Source of the DNA: an uncultured Bacteroidota bacterium
GTDB lineage: Bacteria; Bacteroidota; Bacteroidia; UKL13-3
Reading direction: 5' to 3'
Assembly: GCA_903850915.1 (NCBI GenBank)
Contig: CAINMV010000016.1
Coordinates: 1 to 58,406, forward strand
Length of the DNA stretch: 58,406 bases
Positions 53,898 to 58,406 of the stretch are shown here, piece after piece; the first letter of the stretch is position 1, and each line of letters opens with the position of its first letter. The notes under the pieces were generated by a model, which was given only the letters and a program-made list of their open reading frames with translations, ran no database searches and was not told the origin of the DNA. The translations under genes were made by a program, and so were the position numbers.

Positions 53898-54707
53898 ATG
53901 CTAATCCAATACCTTAACTATCTATACAATTCTCATAACCTGCACAGCGTTCATTCGCCATTTGTATACGATTTTAACAAGCATGTTCTAAACGCAAAAA
54001 ACGAGGTTGTCGAATTCGATGCTATCAATGGATATAGAAATGAGTTAACGCAAGATGTGTCTATTTTAAAAATTGATACCTTAGGTGCAGGTTCAAAAAG
54101 GAAAATAATCGATAAAATTGCTGTGAAGGCCTTTTATAATCTTACTTGTACAAACCATTCATTTGGTAGTATCCTTTACCGAATTATTCAATATTATAAT
54201 TACAACAATATTATTGAATTAGGCACAGGAATGGGTATTGGAACTTCTTATATGCTTCAGGCACTAAAAAACAAAACTAAAACTTCCATTTATAGTATTG
54301 AAGGTAGCGAGGTATTGTTTAATTTTACTCGATCGCAATTGAACAAGCACTTTAGTGGCCACAATGTGCAACTTATAAAAGGTAATTTTGATCTTGTATT
54401 ACCCGATATACTGGCTTCGATGCCTAGTATTGATCTTGCCTTTGTGGATGGGAACCATAGCTATGAGGCTACCCTAGACTATTTTAAAATGCTCTTGGCA
54501 AAAACCAATAATAACAGTGTAATTATTTTTGACGATATTAACTGGAGTAAGCCTATGCAAACGGTTTGGAAAGAAATAATTCAATTTCCAGAGGTTACCT
54601 GTTCAATTGATTTATTTCGTTGGGGATTGGTTTTTTTTAGAAAAGAAATGAAAAAGGAGCATTTTACCATTCGTTTCAATGGTTTTTTAAAGGCTCATAT
54701 AAGTTAA
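53898..54707 (+). CDS. Class I SAM-dependent methyltransferase (O-methyltransferase-like)
   Basis: 269 residues with a Rossmann fold. The SAM loop IIELGTGMGIGTSYML lies at about 115-130, SIEGS acidic at the end of beta-2, and FVDGNHSYEATLDYF (family Methyltransf_24-like) follows. The N-terminal HSVHSPFVYDFNKHVL is a conserved Bacteroidota extension. The substrate is unknown; position next to polysaccharide genes suggests a sugar or lipid target, as inference only. Its 3' end overlaps the sugar dehydrogenase gene by 21 bases, convergent. Confidence 0.82.
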   Translation: MLIQYLNYLYNSHNLHSVHSPFVYDFNKHVLNAKNEVVEFDAINGYRNELTQDVSILKIDTLGAGSKRKIIDKIAVKAFYNLTCTNHSFGSILYRIIQYYNYNNIIELGTGMGIGTSYMLQALKNKTKTSIYSIEGSEVLFNFTRSQLNKHFSGHNVQLIKGNFDLVLPDILASMPSIDLAFVDGNHSYEATLDYFKMLLAKTNNNSVIIFDDINWSKPMQTVWKEIIQFPEVTCSIDLFRWGLVFFRKEMKKEHFTIRFNGFLKAHIS

Positions 54708-55976
54708 AGATTTTATTCTGGAGCTGTAAACACCTTTTACATCAAAAAACAACCCTCGTTTAGCGGATATTTTTTTCAAAAACTCATCAGAATAATTAAG
54801 GTATTCATTATGAGGTACAGCAAGAACAATAGCGTCATAGTTTTTGCCAATTTTTGACTCTAACTTCAATCCATATTCTTTTGTTACCTCTTCAGGTTTA
54901 GCTCGAGGGTCGACGAGGTCCACTTTTACATGAAAGCTTAATAATTCATTAACTATATCGAAGACTTTACTATTTCTGATATCAGAAACATTTTCTTTAA
55001 AAGTTGCACCTAATACAAGTACCTTGGCCTTTTTAAGACTAACCGAATAGCTAGAAAGCTTCTTTATTACTTCCTTGGCGATATAGAAACCAACGCTATC
55101 ATTCGTTTGTCTTCCAGCAAGAATCACTTTACTATGAAAGCCTAATTCACTAGCTTTATGGGTTAAATAATATGGATCAACTCCGATACAATGCCCCCCA
55201 ACCAGACCAGGTGAAAAATTCAGGAAATTCCATTTAGTGCCTGCAGCAGCCAAAACATCGTATGTGTTAACTCCCATTTTATTGAAAATCAAGGAGAGTT
55301 CATTCATTAATGCAATATTAAGGTCACGTTGTGTGTTTTCAATTATCTTAGCGCTTTCGGCTACCATAATCGAGGAGGCTTTGTAAATGCCTGCTTTAAT
55401 AATAGTGCCATAAACCTGTGCGATAGTATTCAATGCCTCTTCATCGCAACCTGAAACTATCTTTAGAATTTTGGTAAGCGTATGTTCTTTATCGCCTGGA
55501 TTAATACGTTCAGGAGAATATCCTACCTTAAAATCAACTTTATACTTCAAGCCCGATTCCCGCTCTAAAATTGGAATGCAATCTTCTTCAGTACATCCTG
55601 GATAAACGGTAGATTCAAAAACCACATAGTCACCCTTTTTAAGAGCTCTGCCAACAGAGATACTTGCGTCGATTAATGGTACTAAATTTGGACGATTATG
55701 AATATCGATTGGCGTTGGCACAGCTACAATATAAAAATTCGCTTTTTTCAAATCATCCCTTTTTGATGTAAAATGAATATCGCATTGCTCAAAGTAGATT
55801 GAATCAATTTCCTCACTCGGGTCTATATTTTGCTTTAAAAGTTTAATACGACCTTGGTTGATATCAAAGCCAATGACGTGATATCTTTTAGCGAATTCAA
55901 TTGCGATAGGCAATCCAACATACCCTAAACCTAAAACAGCAATTTTAAATTTCTGTTTATTCGTGAGATGTGTCAT
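54687..55976 (-). CDS. UDP-N-acetylhexosamine/UDP-glucose-type dehydrogenase (WbpO/TviB-like)
   Basis: Oxidises a UDP-sugar twice with NAD to give the uronic acid for a surface polysaccharide. 429 residues: NAD motif AVLGLGYVGLP (14-23), FESTVYPGCTEE, then GLVGGHCIGVDPYYLTHKA with the catalytic Cys near 259, and the C-terminal VLVLGATFKENVSDIRNSK. The pattern is of the WbpO/TviB group (UDP-GlcNAc/GalNAc uronic acid). It starts one base after the stop of the Wzc-like gene, so it is in the same leftward operon. Confidence 0.9.
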   Translation of the reverse strand: MTHLTNKQKFKIAVLGLGYVGLPIAIEFAKRYHVIGFDINQGRIKLLKQNIDPSEEIDSIYFEQCDIHFTSKRDDLKKANFYIVAVPTPIDIHNRPNLVPLIDASISVGRALKKGDYVVFESTVYPGCTEEDCIPILERESGLKYKVDFKVGYSPERINPGDKEHTLTKILKIVSGCDEEALNTIAQVYGTIIKAGIYKASSIMVAESAKIIENTQRDLNIALMNELSLIFNKMGVNTYDVLAAAGTKWNFLNFSPGLVGGHCIGVDPYYLTHKASELGFHSKVILAGRQTNDSVGFYIAKEVIKKLSSYSVSLKKAKVLVLGATFKENVSDIRNSKVFDIVNELLSFHVKVDLVDPRAKPEEVTKEYGLKLESKIGKNYDAIVLAVPHNEYLNYSDEFLKKISAKRGLFFDVKGVYSSRIKSLTYMSL

Positions 55977-55977
55977 A

Positions 55978-58365
55978 TTACTTGCTATTAAAGTTCCTTT
56001 TTAAAAACCTTGTGAAAATATTTTCTTTTTTTAGTTCGTCGTAATAACCATAGCCGTATCCATATCCATAGCCGTATCCATATCCATAGCCATAACCATA
56101 TTTTGAGTTACTTAATTTTGAATCATTTAAAAGCAAACATAAGTTTTTTATGTTATTTGAATGATGAATTTCATTAATTGTACTTAAAAAGAACAACCTT
56201 GAGTAGTTCTCTCGAATTACATAGATGTTTAAATCTGCATGTTGCATTAGCAATTGCCCATCCGTTACTAAATAAACTGGAGCGGTATCAATAATAATAT
56301 AATCATATTTTAATCGCATGTTATCCAATAAGTTAATTAGCATACCATTCATTAGTAACTCTGATGGATTCGGTGGAATTGGCCCCGATGTTATAATATC
56401 TAAAAATGGAGAATCTGATTTCTGTATTATGTCCTCTTCATTTGCCTTATTGATAAGGTAATTGGTAATACCGATTTCATTATTTAAATTGAAGTCTGTG
56501 AAAATTTTAGGCTTTCTTAGATCCAAGCCAATGAGCAACACCTTTTTCTCGCTCAAACTTAATACCGATGCCAAGTTCATCGCACAGAAAGTCTTCCCTT
56601 CGCCAGCAACAGTAGATGTAACAACAATAACTTTTGAACCTTCCTCTTTTGTGAAATACTGAATATTAGTTCTGATGCTTCGAAATGCTTCTGTAATTTG
56701 AGATTTTGGATTATCGCGAACAACGAGTTTAGAATTCTTCTCACTATGCGTAATTACTCCAATAATAGGAACTTTAGTGCACTTTTCAACTTGGATTTTA
56801 TTTCTAATTTTATCATCCAAGAACTGTCTCAGAAAAATTATTACGGAAGGGATTGTTAATCCAATAATTAGTGCTATTAATAGGTTGTTTTTCTCATTAG
56901 GAGACACCAACTGTTGAAGATAGGCCGCGTCTAAAACTTTATTATCAGAAATAGTACCAGCCTTTGCGATACCAATTTCTGCTCTTTTTTGCAATAGATA
57001 CGTGTAAATCTTCTCACTTAAGTTTAATTTTCGATTTAAATCCAAAAACTGACGCTCAGTTTCAGGAATTCGACTTAAGAGGTATTTGAATTTCTGACGT
57101 TGTTCATCATAGCTATTTAAACGTATATGATAATTATTTCGTAAATTAAACATTCCATTTAAGAGAGAAGCACGCACACTCTCAATATCTTGATCCATTG
57201 AAACCAGTTGAGGATTTGCGGATTTACTTTCGAAGAGCAACCTTTGTCGCATCAATTGCATGTCGCGCAATTTCTGAATTTGAATTGTTAAAGTAGGGTC
57301 ACCAACCCCGATTGTTGAGGGGGAAAGATTCGTTAAATCCTTATTCGCAGAGATATAGTCGTAAATGAAGGAAAGGATTTTCAATTCCGTTTCAATTTCA
57401 AATTTACTTTTTTCTATTTCTTCAACTTTAGAGGATAACGTTTTCGATTCATCAGTAAGATTCACGGAACCTTTCATTTCACGAAACCGCTGGAAGCTAT
57501 CTTGACCTACTGTCAACTCAGCTGAAATGTCTTTTATTTGATCATTTATAAAATGGATGGTGTTATTCGCAATCAAATTCTTTTCTTCAATGCCATAACG
57601 AATATAAGTTTCACAAACTTTATTTAATATATCGATACCCCTTTGCGGAATAGGATCAATTATTTGTAATTCAAAAATGCTTGTTTCCTTAATAATACTA
57701 ACACTTACTGAATTCTTAAATTGGTTTAATAAGGATTCTTTTGTATTAAAAGCAAACTTAAAAGATGATATGCTTCCCGAATTAAAGTTAAAATTGGCAA
57801 CCACGTCATTTTTAAAAATCTTAATGTCATAATTCTTTGTTTTTATATCTTCGCCAAAGTTATACTTTTTAAATTCTAATTTATCTTTTAGCTCAAAAGA
57901 TTTATCATTAAGGATATTAATAAAGAACCACTTTCCATAATAAGCGCTGTCCAATAGAACTCCTGAAACCACGAAGGGATTGTTTTTATACATTTCAGAC
58001 TCCTGAACCCTTCCAACAGATACATAGCTAATTCCAAGATCCAAATCACTTACAACATCACGAAATAAAGTACGCGAACGAAGCACATTTAACTCAGTAG
58101 TCAAAGGCCTACGCGCATCGGGTAAACCGAGATCTTCTTTAATTACATCAGATGCGCTTCTTGATGCTCCTTCTTTTAATAATAATGTAGCACCTACTCT
58201 GTAGCGAAAAATTGAATAGTAATTAACAGAATAGCCAATGGAAAGAGAAACAACGCAAAAAGCCACAAACAAATACCAATTTCCAATAATTATATTAATT
58301 ATTGGCTGTAAACTGTACTTATTATCAATTAAAGTTTTTGCGTTTTCCTTATCTTCTTCAAACAT
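55978..58365 (-). CDS. Polysaccharide co-polymerase/tyrosine autokinase (Wzc-like)
   Basis: 795 residues. Wzz-type N-terminal domain with a membrane helix near 25-50, a periplasmic coiled coil (ETERQFLDLNRKLNLSEKIYTYLLQKR), a second helix near 495-515 (LLIALIIGLTIPSVIIFLRQ), then the BY-kinase domain. That has Walker A VAGEGKTFC near 585, LIGLDLRKPKI and YIIIDTAPV. The C-terminal tail is a Gly-Tyr repeat with 11 tyrosines (about 756-775), the autophosphorylation cluster. It sets chain length and export of capsule or EPS with the transferases in the window. The ATG lies 41 bases from the right edge; no upstream gene is visible. It is probably first in the operon with the sugar dehydrogenase. 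Confidence 0.92.
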   Translation of the reverse strand: MFEEDKENAKTLIDNKYSLQPIINIIIGNWYLFVAFCVVSLSIGYSVNYYSIFRYRVGATLLLKEGASRSASDVIKEDLGLPDARRPLTTELNVLRSRTLFRDVVSDLDLGISYVSVGRVQESEMYKNNPFVVSGVLLDSAYYGKWFFINILNDKSFELKDKLEFKKYNFGEDIKTKNYDIKIFKNDVVANFNFNSGSISSFKFAFNTKESLLNQFKNSVSVSIIKETSIFELQIIDPIPQRGIDILNKVCETYIRYGIEEKNLIANNTIHFINDQIKDISAELTVGQDSFQRFREMKGSVNLTDESKTLSSKVEEIEKSKFEIETELKILSFIYDYISANKDLTNLSPSTIGVGDPTLTIQIQKLRDMQLMRQRLLFESKSANPQLVSMDQDIESVRASLLNGMFNLRNNYHIRLNSYDEQRQKFKYLLSRIPETERQFLDLNRKLNLSEKIYTYLLQKRAEIGIAKAGTISDNKVLDAAYLQQLVSPNEKNNLLIALIIGLTIPSVIIFLRQFLDDKIRNKIQVEKCTKVPIIGVITHSEKNSKLVVRDNPKSQITEAFRSIRTNIQYFTKEEGSKVIVVTSTVAGEGKTFCAMNLASVLSLSEKKVLLIGLDLRKPKIFTDFNLNNEIGITNYLINKANEEDIIQKSDSPFLDIITSGPIPPNPSELLMNGMLINLLDNMRLKYDYIIIDTAPVYLVTDGQLLMQHADLNIYVIRENYSRLFFLSTINEIHHSNNIKNLCLLLNDSKLSNSKYGYGYGYGYGYGYGYGYGYYDELKKENIFTRFLKRNFNSK
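56053..56088 (-). repeat. Two perfect 18-bp tandem repeats coding the Gly-Tyr tail
   Basis: The 18-base unit occurs twice exactly (56053-56070 and 56071-56088, plus-strand text gccgtatccatatccata) inside the Wzc-like gene. Partial copies flank it. Each unit codes six residues of the Tyr-Gly run, so tract length could change by slippage. Confidence 0.85.
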
Positions 58366-58406
58366 TATTTTTTAAGTAATAAAATTACAGTATTAGAAAC
58401 GCTTAA

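Noticed and set aside
56042-56100. Tandem repeat as a CRISPR array
   Set aside because: The units are 18 bp without spacers and lie in frame inside a coding sequence for a Tyr-Gly run.

Overview
The window is a stretch of a Bacteroidota chromosome (Flavobacteriia/Sphingobacteriia/Chitinophagia-like). The evidence is low GC, Bacteroidota-type -7 promoter boxes (TAnnTTTG), a T9SS type A sorting domain, a PorP/SprF protein with a CHU_C-like partner, methionine synthase split into two genes, DUF1573 proteins, and a YtxJ bacilliredoxin. Nearly all of it is ordinary single-copy backbone. The left edge (about 1-2090) is a composite accessory region.

Left edge (1-2166): the first ~270 bases (about 24% GC by hand count) encode part of a protein-primed-type family B DNA polymerase of the kind known from viruses, Polinton-like elements, organellar plasmids and eukaryotic genomes. 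It breaks off exactly where a small lipoprotein gene begins. Next comes a tyrosine recombinase broken by one frameshift, lying against the 3' end of a tRNA-Met(CAT). This is a classic tRNA integration site, but I found no second att copy in the window.

2268-11842: heme A synthase, an SDR oxidoreductase, MazG, a glycosyltransferase, IspD, QueA, a DUF1573 protein, a GlcD-like FAD oxidase, and a secreted PNGase F-like protein with a T9SS tail. 12007-14801: a GT2 glycosyltransferase with an RmlC-like cupin, then a PorP/SprF protein overlapping a tiny CHU_C-like lipoprotein. 14897-19879: a methionine-folate unit (metH part 1, metH part 2, metF) read leftward behind a clear SAM-I riboswitch.

20040-33644: CCG-domain Fe-S protein, alkyltransferase-like protein, amidohydrolase, YetF-like protein, a GT39/83-like membrane protein, a lipoyl-less E2 acyltransferase, thiolase, ferredoxin, NlpC/P60 hydrolase, peroxiredoxin and thioredoxin reductase (convergent, sharing a terminator), RlmH, polyphosphate kinase and a class A-like serine hydrolase. 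33946-46357: a heptaheme cytochrome with TPRs, RimM, an MlaE permease, GyrA, a TPR protein, a DUF1573 protein, YtxJ, a histidine kinase and SppA. 46371-58365: envelope and polysaccharide genes (PGPT initiating transferase, UDP-sugar dehydrogenase, Wzc-like tyrosine autokinase with a Gly-Tyr tail) interleaved with a DUF2279 protein, an EVE-domain protein, PyrR, LeuS, a 55-residue membrane protein and an O-methyltransferase-like gene.

Across the window, several genes have their start codon only 4-5 nt after a TAnnTTTG box, which predicts leaderless or nearly leaderless mRNAs. I did not find a convincing new multi-gene system. The best leads are the polymerase fragment and its junction, the SprF/mini-CHU_C lipoprotein pair, and the leaderless-promoter pattern.
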